Source: Agromyces flavus
GTDB taxonomy: Bacteria; Actinomycetota; Actinomycetes; Actinomycetales; Microbacteriaceae
Reading direction: 5' to 3'
Assembly (NCBI RefSeq): GCF_900104685.1
Contig: NZ_LT629755.1
Span: 806,001-870,000 of the forward strand
Length of the DNA: 64,000 nt
Shown here: positions 1 through 6,729 of the stretch, in pieces
Numbering within the stretch: the stretch's first letter is position 1
Layout of the letters: each line of letters starts with the position of its first letter
Made by a program: the position numbers and the translations under genes
Notes under the pieces: model-generated
Database searches by the model: none
The model's input: only the letters and a program-made list of their open reading frames with translations
What the model was told of the DNA's origin: nothing

Positions 1-12
1 CCGAGGGCGACC

Positions 13-34
13 GGATACCACGTCGTCGCAACGT
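13..34 (+). promoter_or_regulatory. Partial SARP-type promoter of the first small lipoprotein
   Basis: The 8-mer GGATACCA (13–20) is followed by 8 bp, the hexamer CAACGT (29–34) and 7 nt before the ATG at 42. The two complete sites at 4710–4764 and 5369–5423 have the same 8-mer to hexamer distance. In those sites two more 8-mers lie 22 and 33 bp upstream; here they would fall left of the window, so only the 3' end of the site is visible. Confidence 0.55.
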
Positions 35-41
35 GGATGGC

Positions 42-371
42 ATGAACACCGCAACGACCACCCTTCGCCTCACCGCCGCTGCCGCATTCGTGGCACTGGC
101 GGGCACGCTCGCCGGGTGCGCGGCCGCCGAGAACGCGGCCGTGTCCGGGCCAGCCGCGGGCAACGCCGCGAACCGGGCTCCCGTTTCGGCCGCCCTCCAC
201 CTTGCACTCGCCCGCTCGGCCGCCGACCGTTACGTGAGCGAACTCGAGGTGCGCCACGACCTCGCGACGCGGTCGCTCCACGAGGCCGCCGACCGCTACC
301 TGAACGACCTCCTCGTCCACGCACGCATGGCCGCCGAGGGCGATGCACCCGGCTGGTCCGCCGGAGACTGA
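42..371 (+). CDS. Small secreted lipoprotein with AADRY repeats
   Basis: A 109-residue protein with a lipoprotein signal peptide: Thr/Arg-containing n-region, Ala-rich core, and lipobox L-A-G-C with the lipidated Cys at residue 26. The mature part is Ala-rich and carries two copies of a short motif, A-A-D-R-Y-x-x-x-L, near residues 60 and 82. This recalls the A-E-R-R-L motif of the lipoproteins at 4771 and 5430, and all three begin Met-Asn-Thr. I chose ATG 42 over the in-frame GTG at 33 because it gives a clean signal peptide and sits 7 nt after the -10-like hexamer. It converges on the regulator gene ending at 413 across a shared hairpin. No known family is recognised; function unknown, with a role as partner or target of the adjacent regulator inferred from context. 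Confidence 0.7.
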   Translation: MNTATTTLRLTAAAAFVALAGTLAGCAAAENAAVSGPAAGNAANRAPVSAALHLALARSAADRYVSELEVRHDLATRSLHEAADRYLNDLLVHARMAAEGDAPGWSAGD

Positions 372-378
372 ACGACCC

Positions 379-408
379 GAAGGGGGCCGGCGGCGGGCGG
401 CCCCCTTC
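379..408. terminator. Bidirectional hairpin between convergent lipoprotein and regulator genes
   Basis: A perfect 11-bp stem (379–389 with 398–408) around an 8-nt GC-rich loop lies between the lipoprotein stop (371) and the regulator stop (413, minus strand). There is a short T run on the plus side only, so termination strength is uncertain. Confidence 0.65.
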
Positions 409-412
409 TCCG

Positions 413-3400
413 TCAACCTTCCGCGTCGACGGCGGCGCTGGCTTCGTCGAGGATCCAAGCGCAGGTGGCGACCTGCGGCTCCTCTCCGAAGTACGCCTTC
501 CACTCGAGTTCGCTGAGCTCGCGACCGACCAGGCGGCACGCTGCCTGGGCGAGCCGCTCGGGTCGGATGTCCCAGATGAGGACGCCGTACTCCGAGTTGG
601 TGGCAATTCGGGTGCCGTCGCGGCTGATGAAGCTCGCCGGGAAGTCCTGCCCGTCCTGAGCGACCACGCGGAGGGGCGTGCCCAGGCGGCGGGCGTCGCC
701 CATGTCGTAGAGCGAGAGACGGTTGTCCCAGTCGTCCATCAGGAGCAGGTCCTCGCTTGCCGTGAGCTGCATGGCCCGGGCGGCGACGCCTGACGTGGGC
801 AACGCCGCGAGCGCCTCGAGCTCGGCGTCGCTGCGCGTCAGGCGTGCCGTGCTCGCACTCAGCAATTCCGCCTCGCCGGTCGCGACGACGGGACCGTCGT
901 CGGCGAGCCCGCGCGCGAGTTCCTCGCCGGTGTAGAGGTCGAACATGGCGGTGAGCATCCGCAGCTCGTCAGGATCGAACCAGTTCACCGCGACGCGGCG
1001 TCCATCGCCGAGTTCCGCGACGCTGCCCGACCACTGAGCGAGCTGAACCCCCGGAACGACCATCGGCGACCCGATCGCCTCGCCCGTACCGGGATCCACC
1101 GCGGTGACCCGTTCGCCATCGACCACGAACGCCAGCGGGCCATTGCCTCCCGAAAGCGTCGACACGAGCCCGTCCTCGGAGAGCGGAGGCAGGCTCCTCG
1201 ACTCCTCGGTCAGCACGTCGACGACCGTCGGATCGCCATCCGGATGCCAGGCGAACGCGTGCTGGTCGTCGGCCCACACCAGCGCGTCGTACGACTGGCC
1301 GAGGGGACGATCCGCCTCCACGTCCCAGAGTTGCACGCCGCCGACGTTCTCCTCGGGACGCCAGCCCGCCGGCGCCGTGACGACGAGCCGTCCGCCGTCG
1401 CCGAACCCGTCGACCACCATTCGGCCCGGCGCGACCCGCGTCGTCACCGATGGAGCCTGATCCAGGCGCCAATGGGCGAGGAACGGGCCCTCACGCTCGG
1501 CGATCGTCAGGAACTCGTCGTCATCGAGCAGGTCGAGGCTCCTCGTCCAGTCGGACAGGCTCGGGAACGATCGGCCGGTGGGTTGACCGGTTGCGAGATC
1601 GTACTCGAGGATCGTGCCGGGGACGTCCCGGCACAGCAGCGTCCCCGAGGCCGGCGGAACCACGGCATCCAGGCAGGTCGTCGGGTCGACCTCGCGCTGC
1701 CAACGCAGTTCGCCGGTCCGTCGGTCGACAAGACCGAGACGTTCCATGCCGGCGGCGAAGATCAGGTCGTCGTCCACTTCCAGGACGACCCACTCGTTCA
1801 TGGCATCGGGCAACTCGACCCGGTCGATCACCTCGAACGTCGTCGGATCGTGCACGATGATGCTCCCGGGGCCACCGACGAGATACGTGCCGTCGCTCGC
1901 GATCGAGACCGTGGTGTAGCGTCCCTCGACCCCCTGGTACTTCTCCGGCGGACCCGGCAGGGGAGTCAGCAGCCGGCCGGTGGCCGTGTCGATGACGATC
2001 AACTCGCCGGTGATCGGATGGATCAGGGCGACCCTCGAGCCGTCGGGGGTGATCGCGAACGCGTTGCCCGTTCGTGAGTCCAGTTCGATCGTGTCGACCA
2101 GACGGTCTCCGCTGCGCAGGTCGATGAGGTCGATGAAGTTCAGGCAGCACGACTCCGGATCGTCGGGATCGCGGTTCCAGGACGTCTGGACGGCGGCGAC
2201 CGACCCGTCGGCGCTGACGCGCACGGTACGCGGGAACCAGGTGGACTCCGACTTCACCTCGACGGGGAGTTCGCGGACCTCGCTGCTCGTGTCGATGTCG
2301 ACGATCGAGACCACCGGCTTCCTCGAGCCCTCGTCCGACGAAACGTCACGTACGAGGATCGCCGTACGAGTGCCCGGAATCGGGGCGCCCACCAGCCTGT
2401 CGCCGTGGGCGAACCGGAGCCGCGAGGCCAGGCCGTCGCCGACGGCGACGGTCCCCCAGAGCGCCGAATAGGAACGGGAGTCGTCGGGCCACCGCCGATG
2501 GAGTTCCGCCGCGAGCAACGCCGCCACACCCGGGTCGGACTCGCGCAGCGCGAGCGAGGTCGAGGTGAGGGCTTCGATCTGCCGGTCGAGAGCGCTCTGC
2601 TCGGCCTCGTCGCTTTTCACGAAGACGAAGGCTGACGCGATGACCGTCACGACCACCAGCGCGGCGGCTGCGATGAGCGCCCAACGCAGCCTCAGGTTCT
2701 GCCGACGGTCCCGTCGGGCGCGTTCGGCCTCCATGCGACGCTCGCTCTGGTCGCGGTCGAGCGAAGCGTCGAGAAAATCGCGTTCCACCTCGGTGAGGTC
2801 GGGTGAGGATGTCTCGCGCCAGTCGATCGTGGCCTGGAGGCGGCCGCCCCGATACAGTTCATCGTCAGGCCGCCCGTCGGCGTTCCACGTCTCGGCGGCC
2901 GCCGCGATCGCGGCCAAGGTACGTGCACTCTCGGCGTCCTCCTCCAGCCAGGAGCGCAGGCGCGGCCAGGCGGTCGCGAGCGATTCATGTGCGACGGCGA
3001 CGGAGTCCGCCTCCGCGCTGACGAGTCGCGAACCGGCGAGCATCGCCAGCACTTCGTCGCGGGCGGCATCCGCCCGGAGCGGCTTCGCTGCGGCGCGGCG
3101 TCGAACCGGACTGCCGTCGGGTGCCAAGGCGACGAGCCGCATCAGCACGGATCGGCAGAGGGCGCGCTGTGTCGCGTCCATCGACTGGTAGAGCCGGTCC
3201 GCCGACTGGGCGATGGCGCCGGAGATGCCGCCCGACGCCTCGTACCCCGCGACCGTGAGCGTCGCGCCCTCGCGCCGGAGCCAGGTCTCGACGAGCGCAT
3301 GAGACATGTGCGGGAGCGCCCCCGGCTCGCCCGCCGCATCCCGCACGATCACCTCGACGAGTCCGGGCTCGAGACGGAGTCCCGCGCGCCGGGCCGGCTC

Positions 3401-4657
3401 CTCGATCGCGGCCTTGAGCGCATCCGGCCCCATGGGTCCGAGGAGATGCACTCCCTCGGCGACGAGTCGCGCGAGCTCGGGATGTGCCGCGCAGTCGTCC
3501 AGGAAGTCCGACCGGACCACGACGACGACGTTCGTGCCTGCCTCGACGGCGTCGACGATCGCAGTCGCGGTCCCGTCGACGTCCGAACGCCCGGCGTGGA
3601 AGACCTCCTCGAACTGATCGATGACGATCACGTCAGCTCCGCCCGACGATCCGGCCGCGTCCCGAACGCGGATGTCGACGTCATGTGCGGGCGTGAAGAT
3701 CGCCACACGGTCGCCGCGCCGTTGCAGGGCCGGAACCACTCCGGCTCGCACGAGCGAGGACTTGCCGCTGCCCGATGCGCCGGAGATCGCGAGGAACGGT
3801 GCTCGTGCGAGCCGTGCGAGCGCCGCGGCGATGTCCGCGTCGCGCCCGAAGAAGTCGTCCGCATCCTCGACGCCGAACGGATGTAGCCCGTGATAGGGGC
3901 AGGCGGGGCTCACGTCGCCAGGCGCATCGGGCGGCGCGAGCGTGGGATCGTGGCGGAGAATCGCCAACTTGAGCGACTCCAACTCCTCGCCGAGGTCGAT
4001 GCCGAGCTCATCTCCGAGGCGCTCGCGCGCCGCTCGGATCGCGGCGAGGGCGTCCGCCTGACGCCCGCTCCGGTACAAAACGGTCGCGAGCAGCACCCAT
4101 CGCGACTCCCTGAGCGGTGACTCGCGAACGAGTCGCTCCGCCTCGGGGATCACCGCGCGATGGTCGCCGAGGCGCAACCGCTCGCCAGCCAGTTCCTCGT
4201 CGACATCCGACCGGATCTCGGCGAGCCGATCGGCTTCGGCGGCTCCGGGCGGCCAGCCCGCGAGGTCGGGGTACGGCCTGCCACGCCAGAGCGCGAGCGC
4301 GCGCTGGAACCCGTCGACGGCTCGCGCGGGGTCGCCGTCGAGGGCGTGCCCGCGCGCCGCCGTGACCAGCCGCTCGAAGCGCACCGCATCGATCGAGTCC
4401 GGATCGATGTCGAGACGATAGCCGCCCGCCTCGGTCCGGATGGCGCGAGTCCCGAGCGTGCGGCGGAGGCGCGTGATCGTCGCCTGCACCTGCTTCGGCC
4501 AGGTGGACGCGACCTGCTCGGGCCACAGCGCGTCGGCGAGTTCATCCAGGCTCGCGACTTCGCCCGAACGTGCCACGAGCACCGAGAGGACGATGCGTTC
4601 TCTCGGGCTGATCGGCCCTTCGTCGACTTCCACGGGGCCGAGTACCCGGACGCCCAT
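413..4657 (-). CDS. Membrane-anchored SARP/BTAD–STAND ATPase–beta-propeller regulator
   Basis: A 1414-residue one-protein signalling chain. Residues 1–85 form an OmpR-like winged helix and about 90–235 a bacterial transcriptional activator (BTAD) domain, the SARP/AfsR combination. Residues 252–640 are a STAND-type ATPase with Walker A G-A-S-G-S-G-K-S (293–300) and Walker B V-I-V-I-D-Q-F-E-E (343–351). An Arg-rich stretch (646–658) precedes one membrane helix (about 660–680), which by the positive-inside rule puts the N-terminal half in the cytoplasm. The remaining ~735 residues are WD40/PQQ-like propeller repeats, probably outside the cell, ending in A-C-R-L-x-x-R-E-L and E-W. The start at 4657 is used because a longer frame would run through the promoter repeats and into the divergent lipoprotein. 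Probable target: the lipoprotein promoters carrying 11-bp-spaced repeats on either side. The domain calls are solid; the ligand and regulon are inferred. Confidence 0.85.
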   Translation of the reverse strand: MGVRVLGPVEVDEGPISPRERIVLSVLVARSGEVASLDELADALWPEQVASTWPKQVQATITRLRRTLGTRAIRTEAGGYRLDIDPDSIDAVRFERLVTAARGHALDGDPARAVDGFQRALALWRGRPYPDLAGWPPGAAEADRLAEIRSDVDEELAGERLRLGDHRAVIPEAERLVRESPLRESRWVLLATVLYRSGRQADALAAIRAARERLGDELGIDLGEELESLKLAILRHDPTLAPPDAPGDVSPACPYHGLHPFGVEDADDFFGRDADIAAALARLARAPFLAISGASGSGKSSLVRAGVVPALQRRGDRVAIFTPAHDVDIRVRDAAGSSGGADVIVIDQFEEVFHAGRSDVDGTATAIVDAVEAGTNVVVVVRSDFLDDCAAHPELARLVAEGVHLLGPMGPDALKAAIEEPARRAGLRLEPGLVEVIVRDAAGEPGALPHMSHALVETWLRREGATLTVAGYEASGGISGAIAQSADRLYQSMDATQRALCRSVLMRLVALAPDGSPVRRRAAAKPLRADAARDEVLAMLAGSRLVSAEADSVAVAHESLATAWPRLRSWLEEDAESARTLAAIAAAAETWNADGRPDDELYRGGRLQATIDWRETSSPDLTEVERDFLDASLDRDQSERRMEAERARRDRRQNLRLRWALIAAAALVVVTVIASAFVFVKSDEAEQSALDRQIEALTSTSLALRESDPGVAALLAAELHRRWPDDSRSYSALWGTVAVGDGLASRLRFAHGDRLVGAPIPGTRTAILVRDVSSDEGSRKPVVSIVDIDTSSEVRELPVEVKSESTWFPRTVRVSADGSVAAVQTSWNRDPDDPESCCLNFIDLIDLRSGDRLVDTIELDSRTGNAFAITPDGSRVALIHPITGELIVIDTATGRLLTPLPGPPEKYQGVEGRYTTVSIASDGTYLVGGPGSIIVHDPTTFEVIDRVELPDAMNEWVVLEVDDDLIFAAGMERLGLVDRRTGELRWQREVDPTTCLDAVVPPASGTLLCRDVPGTILEYDLATGQPTGRSFPSLSDWTRSLDLLDDDEFLTIAEREGPFLAHWRLDQAPSVTTRVAPGRMVVDGFGDGGRLVVTAPAGWRPEENVGGVQLWDVEADRPLGQSYDALVWADDQHAFAWHPDGDPTVVDVLTEESRSLPPLSEDGLVSTLSGGNGPLAFVVDGERVTAVDPGTGEAIGSPMVVPGVQLAQWSGSVAELGDGRRVAVNWFDPDELRMLTAMFDLYTGEELARGLADDGPVVATGEAELLSASTARLTRSDAELEALAALPTSGVAARAMQLTASEDLLLMDDWDNRLSLYDMGDARRLGTPLRVVAQDGQDFPASFISRDGTRIATNSEYGVLIWDIRPERLAQAACRLVGRELSELEWKAYFGEEPQVATCAWILDEASAAVDAEG

Positions 4658-4709
4658 GGCCGCAGTCTTCGCCTCGCGAGGAAGCGATGTCAACGTCCCG
4701 GTTCGAGGG

Positions 4710-4764
4710 GTATACCGGATGTATACCGTTCGCACGTCGAGCGCATACCGCCAGGAGCGACGCT
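4710..4764 (+). promoter_or_regulatory. SARP-type direct-repeat promoter of the second lipoprotein
   Basis: Direct repeats GTATACCG at 4710 and again at 4721 (11 bp apart), then GCATACCG at 4743 (22 bp further). Eight bp after the last repeat lies the hexamer GACGCT (4759–4764), then 6 nt and the ATG at 4771. There is no recognisable -35 box. SARP proteins of the AfsR type are known to bind direct repeats at 11- or 22-bp spacing ending about 8 bp before the -10, and this site fits that rule exactly. It lies in the divergent region shared with the regulator gene. Confidence 0.75.
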
Positions 4765-4770
4765 GCGAGC

Positions 4771-5130
4771 ATGAACACCAAGACCGGAACCCGCGCCGCC
4801 GCTGCACTCGCCGCTGCCGCGCTCATCGCCTCGCTCGCCGGCTGCGCCGGCACGGCCTCGAAGGTCGACACGTCCTCGAAGGAGCGATCGCTCACCGATG
4901 TCGCCGAGCGACAACTCGCATTGCGACCGAGTTCCCGAACGGATGTCGCTGAACGACGTCTCCTGCTCGGTGAGCCCCCGGTGAACGGCGGTGCTTCGGT
5001 GACCGCACCGCGCACGCCGGCACCTGCGCTCCCCGACGTCGCCGAGCGACGCCAATGGATGCGCGGCGAACTGAACGAGTCGACTGCGATCCCGGACGTC
5101 GCGGAGCGGCGCCTCTGGATCTCGCACTGA
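4771..5130 (+). CDS. Small secreted lipoprotein with four D-V-A-E-R-R repeats
   Basis: A 119-residue protein with signal peptide and lipobox L-A-G-C (Cys 25). The mature chain holds four copies of a D-V-A-E-R-(R/Q)-x-(L/W)-(L/M/I) motif starting at Asp 43, 58, 89 and 109. They are separated by poorly conserved linkers rich in Pro, Thr and Ser. The last copy ends two residues before the C terminus. Spaced identical short peptides in a secreted carrier recall either repeated docking motifs or peptide precursors; neither is shown. It is divergent from the SARP/STAND regulator (113 bp between the starts) and is followed by a hairpin at 5140–5174. The predicted transcript starts at or near the ATG, so it may be leaderless. 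No known family is recognised. Confidence 0.75.
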   Translation: MNTKTGTRAAAALAAAALIASLAGCAGTASKVDTSSKERSLTDVAERQLALRPSSRTDVAERRLLLGEPPVNGGASVTAPRTPAPALPDVAERRQWMRGELNESTAIPDVAERRLWISH

Positions 5131-5139
5131 ACGGACGCG

Positions 5140-5174
5140 GACGGCGGGGCGGGTGACGTGCCGGTCCCGCCGTC
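5140..5174. terminator. Hairpin after the second lipoprotein
   Basis: A perfect 9-bp stem (5140–5148 with 5166–5174) with a 17-nt loop follows the stop codon at 5130. Its position mirrors the hairpin at 379–408 after the first lipoprotein: both sit where a lipoprotein gene converges on the tail of a regulator gene or its remnant. Confidence 0.5.
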
Positions 5175-5264
5175 GGTGTCGTCGCCCGTCGAGCGGCGCA
5201 GACGACACGTACTCGGCGCGATGGTCAGCCTCCGGCGAAACTGCACGTCGAGCGAGAGGAGCCC

Positions 5265-5345
5265 CAGATCCGCGAGGGAGGTCAGCCACTCGTCGTGGGT
5301 GAGGTCGCGACTGGCTATCCGGCACGCCGGATCCGCATGTGACGA
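5265..5345 (-). pseudogene. Remnant of the C-terminal tail of a second SARP/STAND regulator
   Basis: Read on the minus strand, this stretch gives P-A-C-R-I-A-S-R-D-L-T-H-D-E-W. It matches the end of the intact regulator (A-A-C-R-L-V-G-R-E-L-S-E-L-E-W) in spacing and chemistry. Only about 25–35 codons are recognisable. Immediately upstream (5369 onward) the next lipoprotein promoter begins, so almost all of the original gene is missing, and the frame downstream of the match has no stop near where the intact gene has one. The order lipoprotein, hairpin, regulator tail, promoter repeats, lipoprotein is the same as at 42–4771, which fits a tandem duplication followed by deletion. Confidence 0.6.
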
Positions 5346-5368
5346 TGTCAACGATCGTGGAGCCTGAG

Positions 5369-5423
5369 CCATACCCATTCCATACCGATCGCGTCACAGC
5401 TCCATACCGGCGCGCACGAGCAT
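5369..5423 (+). promoter_or_regulatory. SARP-type direct-repeat promoter of the third lipoprotein
   Basis: Direct repeats CCATACCC (5369), CCATACCG (5380) and CCATACCG (5402) have starts offset by 0, 11 and 33 bp, exactly as at 4710–4750. Eight bp later comes GAGCAT (5418–5423), then 6 nt to the ATG at 5430. The conserved part of all repeats in the window is ATACC. Confidence 0.75.
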
Positions 5424-5429
5424 GCGGTC

Positions 5430-5672
5430 ATGAACACCACGAAGCGCACATGGAAGACCGCCATCGGCATCGCCCTCGCCGCGACGCTGACCACCGGCCT
5501 CGGCGCCTGCGCCGGGACCACCACCCCCGGCTTCTCATTCGCCGAGCGCCGCGCGAGCGACATCAGCCACGAGGTGGAGCGTGCCCAGAACCGGGTCGAG
5601 GCGTTCGCGCCGCGGGCCGAGTATCGCGACCAGGCCGAGCGCCGTCTCGACCTCGACCTCGCCGGCCGTTGA
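5430..5672 (+). CDS. Small secreted lipoprotein with A-E-R-R motifs
   Basis: An 80-residue protein beginning Met-Asn-Thr, with signal peptide and lipobox L-G-A-C (Cys 27). The mature part is only about 53 residues, mostly charged, and contains F-A-E-R-R-A (37–42) and D-Q-A-E-R-R-L (67–73), related to the D-V-A-E-R-R repeats of the lipoprotein at 4771. Its upstream region has the same three-repeat promoter. It has lost its neighbouring regulator gene (only a remnant lies at 5265–5345), so if expressed it probably depends on the intact regulator at 413–4657. Function unknown; not a family I recognise. Confidence 0.65.
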   Translation: MNTTKRTWKTAIGIALAATLTTGLGACAGTTTPGFSFAERRASDISHEVERAQNRVEAFAPRAEYRDQAERRLDLDLAGR

Positions 5673-5712
5673 CACCCGCACGCACCAGCGCTGAGCGCGT
5701 CATCCGGATCGC

Positions 5713-5718
5713 TAGTCT
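5713..5718 (+). promoter_or_regulatory. -10 box TAGTCT of a leaderless start
   Basis: TAGTCT ends 6 nt before the ATG at 5725, the spacing expected when transcription begins at the start codon. No ribosome binding site precedes the ATG. Confidence 0.5.
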
Positions 5719-5724
5719 GGTGGC

Positions 5725-6204
5725 ATGAGCCGCCAACCTGACGACGAGGATGACGCGCTCCGCTGGGAAGGCGACGACGACGGGTCGCTCGCGCCGGGCT
5801 GGAAGAAGGTCGGGACGCCTGTACCGCTCGCCTCGGCAGGCGCGACGGATGCCGCGACGTCCAGCTCGCCCGATGACGCGGTCGACGACACCGCCGACGA
5901 AGACGGCGCGCCCGCCCAGCCCGGCTCGGCTGAGCTCGTGCTGCTCGGCGTGTTCGGAGGCGTGTACCTCCTCTACACGCTCGGCTGGATCCTGAGCGTG
6001 CTGCGCGTGCAGAACACCGCCTCGGATCCGCTCGGCCAATTCATGTTCGCGCTCGGACTCTGGCTCGCCGTGCTCGCGCCGGCGCTGTGGTTCGGGGTGA
6101 CCTTCGCCCTGACGCGCGGCCGCACCCGAGCTCGCATCGTCTGGCTCCTGATCGGCGCCATCGTGCTGCTGCCCATCGCGTTCGTGGCGGGGGTGACCGC
6201 GTGA
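5725..6204 (+). CDS. Membrane protein with acidic N terminus, unknown function
   Basis: A 159-residue protein. Residues 1–68 are hydrophilic and rich in Asp, Glu, Ser and Pro and look disordered. Three hydrophobic helices follow at about 71–93, 105–128 and 138–159, so the N-terminal tail is probably cytoplasmic. It starts 6 nt after a TAGTCT hexamer (leaderless start likely) and overlaps the next gene by 4 bp, so the two are probably translated together. Homologous-looking membrane proteins occur near serA in related actinobacteria, but I do not know a function. Confidence 0.7.
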   Translation: MSRQPDDEDDALRWEGDDDGSLAPGWKKVGTPVPLASAGATDAATSSSPDDAVDDTADEDGAPAQPGSAELVLLGVFGGVYLLYTLGWILSVLRVQNTASDPLGQFMFALGLWLAVLAPALWFGVTFALTRGRTRARIVWLLIGAIVLLPIAFVAGVTA

Positions 6205-6563
6205 GCACCGGCGACGAGGTCACCGCGACCGCCCCCGCACGCCGCACGCCGTTCTGGCTCGAGCTGACGCTCGCCATCGCGTTCGGCCTGTTCTTCGCGT
6301 ACGACGCCTGGGAGGCGGTCGGCAACCTCATCGGCATGACGCAGGTCGCCTCGGCGCTCGAGACCTCGATCAACGGCGTCGGATGGCTCGTCCTCATCGC
6401 CGCCGCGGTCCTCCCCGTCGTGCTCTTCGCCGCCGCGTTCCTGCTCGGCCGCCGACGGACAGCGCCCGTCCAGGCAGCCCTGTACCTCTGCGGACTCGCG
6501 GTCTCGGCGGCGCTCTACCTCGACATCCTGCTCATGTTCGGCCCCGGCGCGCTGCTCGCCTGA
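6201..6563 (+). CDS. Small three-helix membrane protein, unknown function
   Basis: A 120-residue protein starting at GTG 6201, chosen because GTG overlaps the previous stop as GTGA, a usual sign of translational coupling. Three hydrophobic segments lie at about 18–40, 59–83 and 92–113, with short loops. It pairs with the membrane protein at 5725, and the two could form a small complex, but nothing else in the sequence points to a role. The serA gene follows after a 166-bp gap that has its own TAGGCT -10-like element near 6632. Confidence 0.65.
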   Translation: MSTGDEVTATAPARRTPFWLELTLAIAFGLFFAYDAWEAVGNLIGMTQVASALETSINGVGWLVLIAAAVLPVVLFAAAFLLGRRRTAPVQAALYLCGLAVSAALYLDILLMFGPGALLA

Positions 6564-6729
6564 GCGCAGCGAGACCCACGCCGTGCTCGTCTGCGCGCGT
6601 CACACGATTCGGGAGCGGCGCCACCGCTGAAGTAGGCTGGCCGCGTCATCCGCGCCCCCGACGTCGTCGGCGCGACGTTTCCGCGGTGCGATCGCGCCGC
6701 AGCTTCCAATCGCAGTGAGGACCCGTCCG

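Noticed and set aside
4542..5378. Long minus-strand frame containing repeated R-R-S-A-T-S
   Set aside because: The repeats are the antisense of the D-V-A-E-R-R codons of the lipoprotein. Only the upstream 25–35 codons (5265–5345) match a real protein, and these are reported as a pseudogene.
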